From Paraburkholderia megapolitana (GTDB taxonomy: Bacteria; Pseudomonadota; Gammaproteobacteria; Burkholderiales; Burkholderiaceae), in contig NZ_CP041743.1 in assembly GCF_007556815.1 (NCBI RefSeq), forward strand, positions 434,001 to 498,000: DNA of 64,000 nt, in the 5' to 3' direction. Each line of letters starts with the position of its first letter. The first letter of the stretch is position 1. A program made the translations under genes and the position numbers. This document shows positions 52,842 to 61,633 of the stretch, piece by piece. The notes below the pieces were generated by a model. It ran no database searches and was not told the origin of the DNA. It saw only the letters and a program-made list of their open reading frames with translations.

Positions 52842-52995
52842 AAATCGCCCTTCGAAAATAACCTCGGCGCGCTGGAACAAATCCGCGCGCCGAAGTGTTT
52901 TCAATTCGTAAGGAAGCATCGATCAGACCATCGATGGCAAGAACGAAGAAGAGCGAAGCATTGAATCCATCCGTACAGAGAAACCGCGCCGTCTT

Positions 52996-53916
52996 ATGAA
53001 ACCGGACGAAATCCAGCTACTGGCTTATGTGAACGGCGAATTGCCGGCGCACGAGCGCGCGGAAATCGAACAGGCGCTGCGGTCGTCACCGGATGTCGCG
53101 GAGCAGGTTGCGCTGCTGCGCGCCTCGCAATTACCGTATCGCGAGGCGTTTGCCCGGCAAAAACTGCCGCCGGTGCCGGCTGGGCTCGCGCAGAAAATCG
53201 ACGATCTGGCCCGCGCAGCGGCCCAGAAAGACAGCACGCCCCAGCCCGGCGCCAACGACCCCGTCATGCCGCAGGTTCCCGGCGTCGCAGCCACTGCGCC
53301 GGTGCGTTCGCGGCTGCGCTTTGCGCCCGCGTGGCTCGCCGTCGCGTTTGTCGCCGGCGCATTTGTTTGCGGTGCGGTGCTGCGGCTTGGACCGGGCGCG
53401 GCGGCTGGCTTGCAGTCGGCATCGGTGGAGAGTGCAGGTAGTGCGCGCTCCTGGGTCGTCGCAGCAGCCGGCTATCAGCAGCTTTATTCGCGCGACACGC
53501 TCGAGTACGTGGACGGCAACGCCGATCTGTCGAAGAAGACGCTCGACGAGATTCGCAGCGAAGATGGCCTGGCCGTCAACATTCCCGACCTGCGTGCCGC
53601 GGGTCTCACGTTCAAGCGCGTCCAGCGTCTGCGTTTCGGCAACAAGGCGCTCGTGCAGATCGTCTATTTGCCGCAGCAAGGTGCGCCCGTTGCACTGTGC
53701 GTAATGAAGGAGACGAAGCCGGACCAGGCCGTCGCCGAACGACGTATCGACAGCATGAACGTCGTCACCTGGCGGCAAGCGGAACTTGGCTATGCGTTGA
53801 TCGGCAAGCCCGATCAGGTCGATCTCGCGGCGCTTGCAAAGCGCATCTCGGGCAATCAGGTCGACTCGCTGTTTGGCGACGCCGCCCTGCCGGGGCTCGC
53901 GCCGCACGTGGGCTAA
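52996..53916 (+). CDS. Second anti-sigma-like paralogue
   Basis: A 306-residue paralogue of the previous protein, collinear through the whole length: LLAYVNGELPAHERAEIEQA at the start, a transmembrane segment at about residues 112-135, and a matching C-terminal domain (AAGLTFKRVQRLRF; TWRQAELGYALIG). No sigma factor gene lies beside it, so this operon region has one sigma and two anti-sigma-like genes from a tandem duplication. It may bind the same sigma, titrate another, or sense a different signal. The start at 52996 has a weak ribosome-binding site. Confidence 0.78.
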   Translation: MKPDEIQLLAYVNGELPAHERAEIEQALRSSPDVAEQVALLRASQLPYREAFARQKLPPVPAGLAQKIDDLARAAAQKDSTPQPGANDPVMPQVPGVAATAPVRSRLRFAPAWLAVAFVAGAFVCGAVLRLGPGAAAGLQSASVESAGSARSWVVAAAGYQQLYSRDTLEYVDGNADLSKKTLDEIRSEDGLAVNIPDLRAAGLTFKRVQRLRFGNKALVQIVYLPQQGAPVALCVMKETKPDQAVAERRIDSMNVVTWRQAELGYALIGKPDQVDLAALAKRISGNQVDSLFGDAALPGLAPHVG

Positions 53917-53984
53917 ACATGAAGCGCGCGTCCAGCAGGATGTGCAGCCCCGATGTCATGTCACAAAGAAAAGCGACGCTTGAT

Positions 53985-54010
53985 GGAATAACGTTTGCTA
54001 CATGCCCGTT
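53985..54010 (+). promoter_or_regulatory. Candidate ECF-sigma promoter of the CHRD gene
   Basis: GGAAT (53985-53989), 17 bp, then CGTT (54007-54010) lie 70 bp before the CHRD start at 54080. It matches the element at 49824-49848 in both boxes, with one base more spacing. Recognition by the neighbouring ECF factor is inferred. Confidence 0.5.
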
Positions 54011-54079
54011 ATCGAATCGGACGGTAGAACACCAGCCGAACGAGAAGCCCCCTCATCGAAATCGACCACGGAAGAAATC

Positions 54080-54517
54080 ATGAAACTGACGCACAGCATT
54101 CCCCTGATCGCACTGACGCTCGGTCTCGGCTCGCCGCTCATCGCGCTTGCCGATACGGTCAACCTGCACGCCGACCTGAAGGCTGCATCCGAAGTGCCGG
54201 CCAAGACCAGCGACGGTCACGGGCAATTGACCGGCACCTATGACACATCGACGAAAGATTTGCAGTGGCATGTCGTCTATTCGGATCTGACCGGTCCCGC
54301 GACGATGGCTCACTTCCATGGTCCTGCACCGGTCGGCAAGAACGCGGGCGTCGTGATCCCGATCGCGGCGAAGGATCTGCCGAGCCCGATCGACGGTCAT
54401 GCCACGCTCACCGACGCACAGGAAAAAGACCTGCTCGCAGGCAACTGGTATTTCAACGTCCACACGGCGAAGAACCCCGGCGGTGAAATTCGCGGTCAGG
54501 TCGAATCGGCGAAGTAA
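54080..54517 (+). CDS. CHRD domain exported protein
   Basis: A 145-residue protein with a signal peptide (MKLTHSIPLIALTLGLGSPL, cleavage near ALA, residue about 24). The mature part is a CHRD domain (LKAASEVPAKTSDGHGQLTG; MAHFHGPAPVGKNAG; GGEIRGQV at the end), a fold named from chordin and often found in exported bacterial proteins of unknown role. A GGAAG ribosome-binding site precedes the ATG at 54080. Preceded by the ECF-like promoter, it is likely part of the envelope-stress-type regulon of this locus. Confidence 0.87.
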   Translation: MKLTHSIPLIALTLGLGSPLIALADTVNLHADLKAASEVPAKTSDGHGQLTGTYDTSTKDLQWHVVYSDLTGPATMAHFHGPAPVGKNAGVVIPIAAKDLPSPIDGHATLTDAQEKDLLAGNWYFNVHTAKNPGGEIRGQVESAK

Positions 54518-54574
54518 TACGTACGCGGGCGCTGTGCTATCGGCGCCTGCGTTCACGTCGCACCCGCGTCGCAC

Positions 54575-55531
54575 TCACTTCGCGTTCAGTTTCGCCACTC
54601 GCAATGCAAGACCTCGTAGCCGCGTACGCAGTGCGCGCGGCTCGATCACTTCGACATATCCGGCTAGCCCCAGCAATTGCTCGGCGGCGAAATCGGGTGA
54701 TTCAACCGGCAGCGTGACCTCGCGCCAGCCGCGCGCATCTGGCTCTCCGATGCGGGCCTGGTCGAGTGCCGCCGCCCCCAGCCGGTCGAGACGCACCATC
54801 CCCTGCGGCGCGACACGCAAGCGCGCCATACCCTTCAGCAGACTCCGCTCAAAAGCGACCACAGCCGCCGACCACTCGGCGCGCAGATCGAACTGCGGCG
54901 GGTACTCGAACGATTCGTCGAGCACGACCAGTTGCGTCATGCTCGCGACCTTGTAGATGCGCATCTGCGTGCGAGCACGCGCGAGCAGATACCAGTCGCC
55001 GGCTTTCAGTACGAGACCGAGCGGCTCGCGAATACGCCGGCCGCCGCTGTCCCAGCTTTCGTAGTGCATCGAGACACGCTTTTGCTCCCATACCGCGCTT
55101 GCCAGCAGCGGCAACAGCGGCGCGGCGGCGGGCCGCCGGTACCACGCAACCGGGTCGACATGCAGTCTCGAACCGATCCTCGACGCGTTCGGCGCGGCGT
55201 CCGGCAGCGCGGAAACCAGCTTCAGTTGCGCGGCCCGCAATTGATCGGCAAGCCCCAGATCTTCGGCGGCGCCGCCCAGTCCGGCAATCGGCAGCGTCTC
55301 GGCTTCGGCCCGGGTCATACCGGTCAGCCGCGCACGATAGCCGTCGAGCAGCGCGAAACCTCCGCCGGGCCCGCGATCGGCATAGACCGGCACGCCCGCC
55401 GCACCTAGCTGCTCGATGTCCCGATAGACAGTACGCACCGACACCTCGAATTGCTCGGCGAGTGTCTCGGCGGTTACGCGCCCCTTCATCTGCAGCAGAA
55501 GCATCATCGAAACCAGCCGGCTCGTACGCAA
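54575..55531 (-). CDS. WYL-domain transcriptional regulator (YafY family)
   Basis: A 318-residue protein. The N-terminal HTH_11-type domain includes LVSMMLLLQMKGRVTAETLA and SVRTVYRDIEQL; the WYL region includes GLVLKAGDWYLLARARTQ, the ligand-sensing part of this family. I chose the TTG at 55531, because GAGAGG lies six bases upstream and this gives the usual family start (RTSRLVSMMLLLQ). It is divergent from the APC permease gene at 55646 and may regulate it. Confidence 0.85.
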   Translation of the reverse strand: MRTSRLVSMMLLLQMKGRVTAETLAEQFEVSVRTVYRDIEQLGAAGVPVYADRGPGGGFALLDGYRARLTGMTRAEAETLPIAGLGGAAEDLGLADQLRAAQLKLVSALPDAAPNASRIGSRLHVDPVAWYRRPAAAPLLPLLASAVWEQKRVSMHYESWDSGGRRIREPLGLVLKAGDWYLLARARTQMRIYKVASMTQLVVLDESFEYPPQFDLRAEWSAAVVAFERSLLKGMARLRVAPQGMVRLDRLGAAALDQARIGEPDARGWREVTLPVESPDFAAEQLLGLAGYVEVIEPRALRTRLRGLALRVAKLNAK

Positions 55532-55645
55532 TCTCAACCTCTCGTCGAATTCCTGACACAGGTTGTCAGCTATTGCCCAGTATAACGATGACTCTCCCTG
55601 CAACTGGCGAACCTGCCGCCCGCGCTCTACTCCGGAGTCGTACGC

Positions 55646-56938
55646 ATGACCCGCACCTCGTCCGAATCGAACCCGTCCACTCAAGCCGGTCAGTTGACCG
55701 TACTGCAGGGCGCCGCGCTGTATGTCGGCGCCGTGCTCGGCACCGGTGTGATCGCGCTGCCGTCGCTCGCCGCGGAAGTCGCCGGCCCGGCGTCGCTACT
55801 CGCGTGGCTCGGACTGGTCGTGCTGTCGGTGCCGCTCGCCGCGACCTTCGCCGCGCTCGGCGCACGCTATCCCGATGCGGGCGGAGTCTCGACCTATGTG
55901 CGCAATGCATTCGGTCCGCGCGTCGCCGCCGTGGTCGGCTGGTGTTTCTATTTCGCGGTGCCGGCGGGTGCGCCGGCTGCGGCGATGTTCGGTGGCGCTT
56001 ATGTCGCTGCGGCACTCGGAGGCGGCCAGACGACCGTCGTCATTACTGCCGCAGCGTTGATGCTGACGGTGACGACCGCCAACGCATTCGGCATCACGGT
56101 TTCAGGGCGATTGCAACTCGTGCTGGCCGCACTACTCGTTGCGTTACTGCTTGCCGCCGTGGTCGCATCGGCGCCGCATGCGCGGCTCGCGAATCTGCAT
56201 CCGTTCGCGCCGCACGGCTGGCTCGCGATCGGGCCGGCCGCCGCCTTGCTGGTCTGGAGTTTTGCGGGCTGGGAAGCGATCACCCATCTGGCCGCGGAGT
56301 TTCGTCGTCCCGCGCGCGACCTGCCGCTCGCGGCCGGCATCGCGGTTGCGATCGTCGGTGTGCTGTATATGGCGGTCGCCGTTGCCAGCGTGCTGGTGCT
56401 CGGGCCGGCCGCAGGCACGGCGAGCGCACCGCTCGCGGAACTGCTCGCGCGCGGGCTCGGCGGCAATGTGCAGATACTGGCCGCGGCGGCCGCGCTGCTG
56501 TTGACGCTCGGCACGATGAACGCCTACTTCGCCGGCGCCGCCAAGCTCGGGGCCGCGCTCGGTCGCGACGGTGCATTGCCCGCGTGGCTTGCGCACGGCA
56601 GCCTGGCAGGCGATGTGCCGCGGCGCAGCCTCGCCGTCGTTGCCACGCTCGCGATCGCGTCACTCGTAGTGGTCCTGCTGGCGGGCGTCGGAGCGAAACC
56701 ACTGGTGCTGCTGACCACCGGATCGTTTGTCACGGTCTACGCGCTCGGCACCGCGGCAGCGGTACGGTTGTTGCCGCGCGGCAGCTGGGCCTGGCGCTGT
56801 GCGTGGGTCGCGCTGGTTGCCGTCGCCGGCCTGTGTGTCGCAACCGGCTGGTATCTGTTGTGGCCGCTTGCGGTCACCGGTTGCGCGCTGCTCTATCTGC
56901 GTTTGCGCGGCCGCGCCACCGAAGCCGGCGCCGCTTGA
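55646..56938 (+). CDS. APC-family amino-acid permease, YjeH-like
   Basis: A 430-residue membrane protein with about twelve hydrophobic segments. ALYVGAVLGTGVIALPSLAA is the first-helix GxG motif of the APC superfamily. Members exchange or export amino acids; YjeH-like proteins export methionine and branched-chain amino acids, but specificity here is not proven. Divergent from the WYL regulator gene. Confidence 0.85.
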   Translation: MTRTSSESNPSTQAGQLTVLQGAALYVGAVLGTGVIALPSLAAEVAGPASLLAWLGLVVLSVPLAATFAALGARYPDAGGVSTYVRNAFGPRVAAVVGWCFYFAVPAGAPAAAMFGGAYVAAALGGGQTTVVITAAALMLTVTTANAFGITVSGRLQLVLAALLVALLLAAVVASAPHARLANLHPFAPHGWLAIGPAAALLVWSFAGWEAITHLAAEFRRPARDLPLAAGIAVAIVGVLYMAVAVASVLVLGPAAGTASAPLAELLARGLGGNVQILAAAAALLLTLGTMNAYFAGAAKLGAALGRDGALPAWLAHGSLAGDVPRRSLAVVATLAIASLVVVLLAGVGAKPLVLLTTGSFVTVYALGTAAAVRLLPRGSWAWRCAWVALVAVAGLCVATGWYLLWPLAVTGCALLYLRLRGRATEAGAA

Positions 56939-57042
56939 TCCCCACGGATTGGCACACGTCTTCGCGCGCGCCCCCAGTGACGCTTATTAAAGGCCCGAAA
57001 ACCATGTAATCTTCCGTATTTTCTCCGGGCTTGACACTGCAG

Positions 57043-59442
57043 ATGATTCGACAGTCGGCGCACATAACAGCAGAGGTGTCGCTTGACGAAGCGACGCGTG
57101 AAACATCTGCCCGGCTCGCTCACTCGCGCCGACACGCGACGCGCGCGGTGGCTCGCAGGGCGTTAGCTGCCTCGATTGCGTTCGGCTGTATCGCTTTTAC
57201 CCAGCGCGCGCTGGCCGACGACAACGCCTGCCACGCCACCGCAGGCGAGCCGAACCGGCCGTCGGTGGGCCTGGTGCTGTCAGGCGGCGGCGCGCGCGGC
57301 TACGCGCATCTCGGCGTGCTGAAGGTGCTCGAAGAAAATCGCATTCCCGTCGACTGCATCGCGGCAACCAGCATGGGCGCGGTGGTCGGCGGCCTGTATG
57401 CGAGCGGCATGACCGCGAAGGAAATGCAGGACCGCCTCGCGTCGGTCAATCTCGCCGACATTGCCTTCGACGTCACCGCCCGCGCCGACCTGCCGCAGGC
57501 ACGGCGCGAAGACGAGCGCCTGTATGTGAACAGCCTGTCGTTCGGTTTCGGCGCCAACGGTTTCAGGCTGCCCGCCGGCCTCGTGCAGGGCAATCGTCTG
57601 CAGGCGCTGTTGCAGGACTGGACCGCCGCGGTGCCGGCCAACCAGCCGTTCGACAAGCTGCCGATCCCCTACCGCGCGATCGCCACCGACCTGCGCACCG
57701 GCCAGATGGTCACGCTCGATCAGGGTTCGCTACCGCTCGCGATCCGCGCGAGCATGGCGCTGCCGGGTCTGTTCGCGCCCGCCGATGTGAACGGCCGCAC
57801 ACTGGTCGACGGTGGTCTCGTCAGCAATCTGCCGATCCAGACCGCGCACGACATGGGCGCGAAAGTCGTGATCGCCGTGGACATCGGTTCGCCGCTGCGT
57901 CCGCTCGATGCGCTTGCATCGCCCGCCGACGTCGCGCAGCAGATGATCGGCATCCTGATCCATCAGAACGTCGCGATGCAGCGCAAGCAGTTGGGGCCAC
58001 AGGATGTCCTCGTCGAACCGCAGCTCGGTGCGCTGAGCTTTACCGACTTCGCCAACGCGAGCCAGGCGATCGCCGCGGGCGAAGCAGCTGCGCGCGCCGC
58101 GCTGCCGACGCTTCAGCATCTCGCGCTGTCGCCGGAGCAATACGTGGCGTACCGCGCGGCGCACAGCGCACAGCCGTTGGAGCCGATCCACATTACGCAG
58201 ATCGAGATCGCGTCGCCGGGTCGGGTTCCGGAAAAACGCATCCGCGACGCGTTGCATGTGCAGCCCGGCGATCTTTACGATCCGGCGGCACTGAACAAGA
58301 ATCTGCTCAAGCTCACGACCGCCGGCGACTTCGAAAGCGTGACGCAGCAGATGATCACCGACGGCGATCAGCACACGCTCATCGTCGACGCTAAAGAAAA
58401 ATCCTGGGGGCCGAATTTCCTGCTGTTCGGTCTCGGGCTGTCGAGCAGTTCCACCGATGAAGGCGGCTTCCGGATGCACATCGGCTATCGCCGACCGTGG
58501 ATTACATCATCGGGACTCGAAGGGCGAGTCGACGCGACGGTGGGCAGCGATCTTATCAACGTGCACGGGGAGTTACGCCAGCCGCTGTCGGATCAGTTCG
58601 GGTATTACTTCGCGCCCTACGTGGGCATCGAGCGCCGGTACATCAGTCTCTACGACCCCGACTCGAATACGAGACTCACCCAGTACCTTCAGCAGAAAGA
58701 AAACGTCGGCCTGGATCTGGGCGTCCCGCTGTCAGACCTCGGTGACTTCCGCATCGGTGTCGGTTACGAGCACGGTTATGGATCGCCCACCTATAACTTT
58801 CCGTTCGGTGACGGCACCAATCTCTACCCCAGTTACTACGGGCGGGAGATCAATGCGCACGCGCGGTTTGTCGTCGACCAGCTCGACGATCCGCTGTTTC
58901 CCCGCAAGGGATATTTCCTCGACCTGCGCGTAGAACGGTCGTTGTCCGGGGGAAGCAACGGCCAGTTCACGGACGACTCATCCCGTTACACCGAGGTCTA
59001 CGGCAAGGCACTCGCCGCCGCCAGTTTCGGACGGCACAGCTTCAGTGCGAGCGTCGAGGCAGGCAACGATTTCGGTGGCACCAACCCGGTTGATCCGTTC
59101 GGCTTCACGCTGGGCGGCTTCCAGCATCTGTCCGCTTACGCCGCCGACCAGCTCTCCGGCAGCACGATGATGTACGGCCAGGTTACCTATATGAACCAGC
59201 TCGCGACGTTTGACACGTCGCTATTCCGGGGGCTCTTCGCGGGTATCAGCCTTGAAGCCGGCAACGTTTGGACCAACAGCAACGCGGGTAACAACGTGGT
59301 GGATTCAGGCAAGGGCCCACTCAAACGCAGCGTCACGTTCTTCTCCAGCGTGACCACCTCGTTCGGCCCGATCTACGTCGGCGTTGCATTCGCACCAGGC
59401 GGGCGCTACAACTTCTACTTCCAGCTGGGTCACACCTACTGA
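57043..59442 (+). CDS. Patatin-like phospholipase autotransporter (PlpD-like, type Vd)
   Basis: A 799-residue exported protein. A long N-terminal leader ends in a signal-like segment (about residues 40-58). The patatin domain (about 70-330) has the oxyanion loop SGGGARG, the nucleophile S110 in ATSMG and catalytic D256 in VDGGLVSN. Next come a POTRA-like segment (about 385-460) and a C-terminal beta barrel ending in aromatic Y. This is the type Vd layout, in which the barrel displays or releases the lipase. The elbow reads A-T-S-M-G rather than G-T-S-M-G. The ATG at 57043 was used; a TTG at 57031 or GTG at 57076 are alternatives. A hairpin follows. Confidence 0.9.
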   Translation: MIRQSAHITAEVSLDEATRETSARLAHSRRHATRAVARRALAASIAFGCIAFTQRALADDNACHATAGEPNRPSVGLVLSGGGARGYAHLGVLKVLEENRIPVDCIAATSMGAVVGGLYASGMTAKEMQDRLASVNLADIAFDVTARADLPQARREDERLYVNSLSFGFGANGFRLPAGLVQGNRLQALLQDWTAAVPANQPFDKLPIPYRAIATDLRTGQMVTLDQGSLPLAIRASMALPGLFAPADVNGRTLVDGGLVSNLPIQTAHDMGAKVVIAVDIGSPLRPLDALASPADVAQQMIGILIHQNVAMQRKQLGPQDVLVEPQLGALSFTDFANASQAIAAGEAAARAALPTLQHLALSPEQYVAYRAAHSAQPLEPIHITQIEIASPGRVPEKRIRDALHVQPGDLYDPAALNKNLLKLTTAGDFESVTQQMITDGDQHTLIVDAKEKSWGPNFLLFGLGLSSSSTDEGGFRMHIGYRRPWITSSGLEGRVDATVGSDLINVHGELRQPLSDQFGYYFAPYVGIERRYISLYDPDSNTRLTQYLQQKENVGLDLGVPLSDLGDFRIGVGYEHGYGSPTYNFPFGDGTNLYPSYYGREINAHARFVVDQLDDPLFPRKGYFLDLRVERSLSGGSNGQFTDDSSRYTEVYGKALAAASFGRHSFSASVEAGNDFGGTNPVDPFGFTLGGFQHLSAYAADQLSGSTMMYGQVTYMNQLATFDTSLFRGLFAGISLEAGNVWTNSNAGNNVVDSGKGPLKRSVTFFSSVTTSFGPIYVGVAFAPGGRYNFYFQLGHTY

Positions 59443-59445
59443 ACG

Positions 59446-59468
59446 ACGCGCGGCGAGCCGCCGCGCGT
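59446..59468. terminator. Perfect 10-bp hairpin between convergent genes
   Basis: ACGCGCGGCG (59446-59455), loop AGC, and CGCCGCGCGT (59459-59468) form a stable stem 3 bp after the PlpD-like gene and 16 bp before the end of the leftward kinase gene. It can serve as terminator for either side. Confidence 0.7.
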
Positions 59469-59484
59469 TGCTTCAAGTACCTCT

Positions 59485-60693
59485 TCACGCACTCCCGGCC
59501 GGCCAGCTCATTTCGAAGCGCGCACCGGACAACGTGAGCGGATCGGTCACAACAATCCGCCCGCGATGCGCGCGCAGCACCTGATGCGTAATCGCGAGCC
59601 CGAGGCCGTAACCGCCGGTCTGCCGATCGAGCCGCACGAATGCATCGAAGATACGTTCGCGCTCTTCAAGCGGGATACCAACGCCGTCGTCCTCGACGAA
59701 GATCTCGACGTTGCCGTGTCGCAGCGCAAGACCGACGATGATGCGCGAGCGCGCATATTTGCTCGCGTTGCGCAGCAGGTTGCGCATTGCGTACGACATC
59801 AAACGCTTGTCCATCGCAACGCGCAGCAAACGATCGATCTCGACCTTCGCAACGATTTCGCGGCCGGTATAGAGCAACGTCGCATCGTTGATCTGGCCGT
59901 CGAACCACACCGCGAGCACCGTCGGTTCGAGATTCGATTGCAGCGAACTGTATTCGAGCCGTGCGTACGTGAGGCTCATGTCGATCAGCTCGTCGAGTTC
60001 GGTGACGTCCTGGCCGATGCTCGCGAGCGCGCTTTCGTATTCGGCGGCCGATGCCGGTTCGCGCAGCACTTCCAGTGCAAAGCGCACGCGGGCAAGCGGC
60101 GTGCGAAGTTCGTGCGAGATGCCGTTGGTGAGTTCGCGCTGCGCGGCGATCAGCCGCTCCATGCGCATGGCGAGCGCGTTCAGCGTACGGGCCAGCGGCC
60201 CGATGATCACGCTATGCGATTCGCGTGCACGCGTGTTGAAACGGCCGCCAGTGAAATCGATGGCGCGTTCGCGAACCATCACGAGATCGAGCCAGACCGG
60301 CCGCATCCAGCCGTAGGCAGCTAACGCAGGCGTACCGAACACCACCAGCGCAACCAGTGTCTCGCCGCCGGGCAACGCACGCAACGCATGCCACACGACG
60401 TCTACGCCCAGCTCGCGCAGCAACGCCAGCAGCGGCACGGCGAGGACCAGCAGCCCAAGCACGAGCAGCCGCGTATAAACGCGGACATACAGACGCGACC
60501 AGCTCGGCACACGGTCGGCGCGCGTGTCGGTCCACGAGCGGCGAAAGCGCAGCCAGCGCCATTTGCAGTATCGGTAGGGAGTGAGTTTTCGCTCGGCGGC
60601 AGTCATGGTCACGGGCGGCGGGGGTGGCTGGGTCACGTCGAGCGGACCCGCAACCTCCGGCGACTCCGGCCGGTCACCGCCCGCGCGGCTCAC
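59485..60693 (-). CDS. Sensor histidine kinase
   Basis: A 402-residue membrane kinase. Two transmembrane segments (about residues 72-95 and 108-128), a HAMP-like segment, the H-box with phosphorylated H194 in GISHELRTPL, and the ATPase domain (NLLRNASKYA; DDGVGIP; GYGLGLAI) are present. It belongs with the response regulator at 61634; their sequences resemble RstA/RstB-type systems. I used the GTG at 60693, because it overlaps the hydrolase stop as GTGA; an ATG at 60606 would omit the proline-rich leader. The signal sensed is unknown. Confidence 0.88.
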   Translation of the reverse strand: MSRAGGDRPESPEVAGPLDVTQPPPPPVTMTAAERKLTPYRYCKWRWLRFRRSWTDTRADRVPSWSRLYVRVYTRLLVLGLLVLAVPLLALLRELGVDVVWHALRALPGGETLVALVVFGTPALAAYGWMRPVWLDLVMVRERAIDFTGGRFNTRARESHSVIIGPLARTLNALAMRMERLIAAQRELTNGISHELRTPLARVRFALEVLREPASAAEYESALASIGQDVTELDELIDMSLTYARLEYSSLQSNLEPTVLAVWFDGQINDATLLYTGREIVAKVEIDRLLRVAMDKRLMSYAMRNLLRNASKYARSRIIVGLALRHGNVEIFVEDDGVGIPLEERERIFDAFVRLDRQTGGYGLGLAITHQVLRAHRGRIVVTDPLTLSGARFEMSWPAGSA

Positions 60694-61487
60694 GCTAGCA
60701 TACCCTCACGCCGCACGAAGTCGACGGTACGGGCGGCGACGGTGTCACGCTCGTTGTCGAGCGTGATCATGTGGTAGCTGTCGGTGAGGCGCACGAACGT
60801 GACGTCGCGCGTGCCCAGGTTGTCGCACAGGAATTCGGCGGAACGGATGCTCGTCACTTCGTCTTCTTCCGAATGTACAACCAGCGTTTCGCATGAGACG
60901 CGATGCAACGCACGCTTGACCGCGAAGCGCAGCCAGTCCACCTGGGCGATCGCCGAGAGCGGCACGTACGGATAGTGCACGCCGCTGCCCTTCTTCATGT
61001 GCCGGCGGATCAGATTGCGAATGCGTGTGTTCTTGATGCCGAACGGTTCGTTCTCCGGCACACGGATCAGATTGCGCAGACCCGGCACGCAGTACAGCAC
61101 ATACCGCGCCCACTGCATCGGCGAAGCACTCCAGCCGTCGAGAAAAAGCGGCGGCGACAGCAGGATCAGACGGCCGCGCGTGATGCCTTCGCGGGCGCAC
61201 AGCATCAGCGCGAGCAACGCCCCCATCGAAATACCCGCGACGTCGACGCGTTCATAGCGCGTCGACAGTTCGCGGTAGGTCTGGCTCAGGAGCCGCATGT
61301 AGTCGCCGAGGCTCACGTCGTTCAGCTTGTCCGGCGACGAACCGTGACCCGGCAATGACGGCAGGTAGACGTCGCTGCCGGCCTCCTCGAGCTTCCTGTC
61401 GAGCGAACCGAAGTCGTGACGCGTACCGCCGAGGCCATGAATCATCAGAACGGCGTGACGGGAAGCCGGAGTGGAGGAAGCGGACAT
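60690..61487 (-). CDS. Alpha/beta hydrolase, esterase/lipase-like
   Basis: A 265-residue hydrolase. HGLGG gives the oxyanion hole, S87 in GISMG the nucleophile, EEDE near residue 210 the acid and YHMI near residue 240 the histidine. It resembles carboxylesterase/monoacylglycerol lipase-like enzymes. It lies between the response-regulator gene (146 bp upstream) and the kinase gene (GTGA overlap), so it is probably cotranscribed with the two-component system. No signal peptide. Confidence 0.87.
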   Translation of the reverse strand: MSASSTPASRHAVLMIHGLGGTRHDFGSLDRKLEEAGSDVYLPSLPGHGSSPDKLNDVSLGDYMRLLSQTYRELSTRYERVDVAGISMGALLALMLCAREGITRGRLILLSPPLFLDGWSASPMQWARYVLYCVPGLRNLIRVPENEPFGIKNTRIRNLIRRHMKKGSGVHYPYVPLSAIAQVDWLRFAVKRALHRVSCETLVVHSEEDEVTSIRSAEFLCDNLGTRDVTFVRLTDSYHMITLDNERDTVAARTVDFVRREGMLA

Positions 61488-61633
61488 GACACGGGCTTGT
61501 AGAGCAGCGAAGCCCGGATAGTAGAGAGTCCACGCGCGCGTGACTGTCGATTTGAGGTGCGCTGTGTCGAGTTTTGTCGGGCGCGCGTTACGCCGTCTTG
61601 CGGACCGTTGCGGCCCGTCTCATACGGCGGCGG

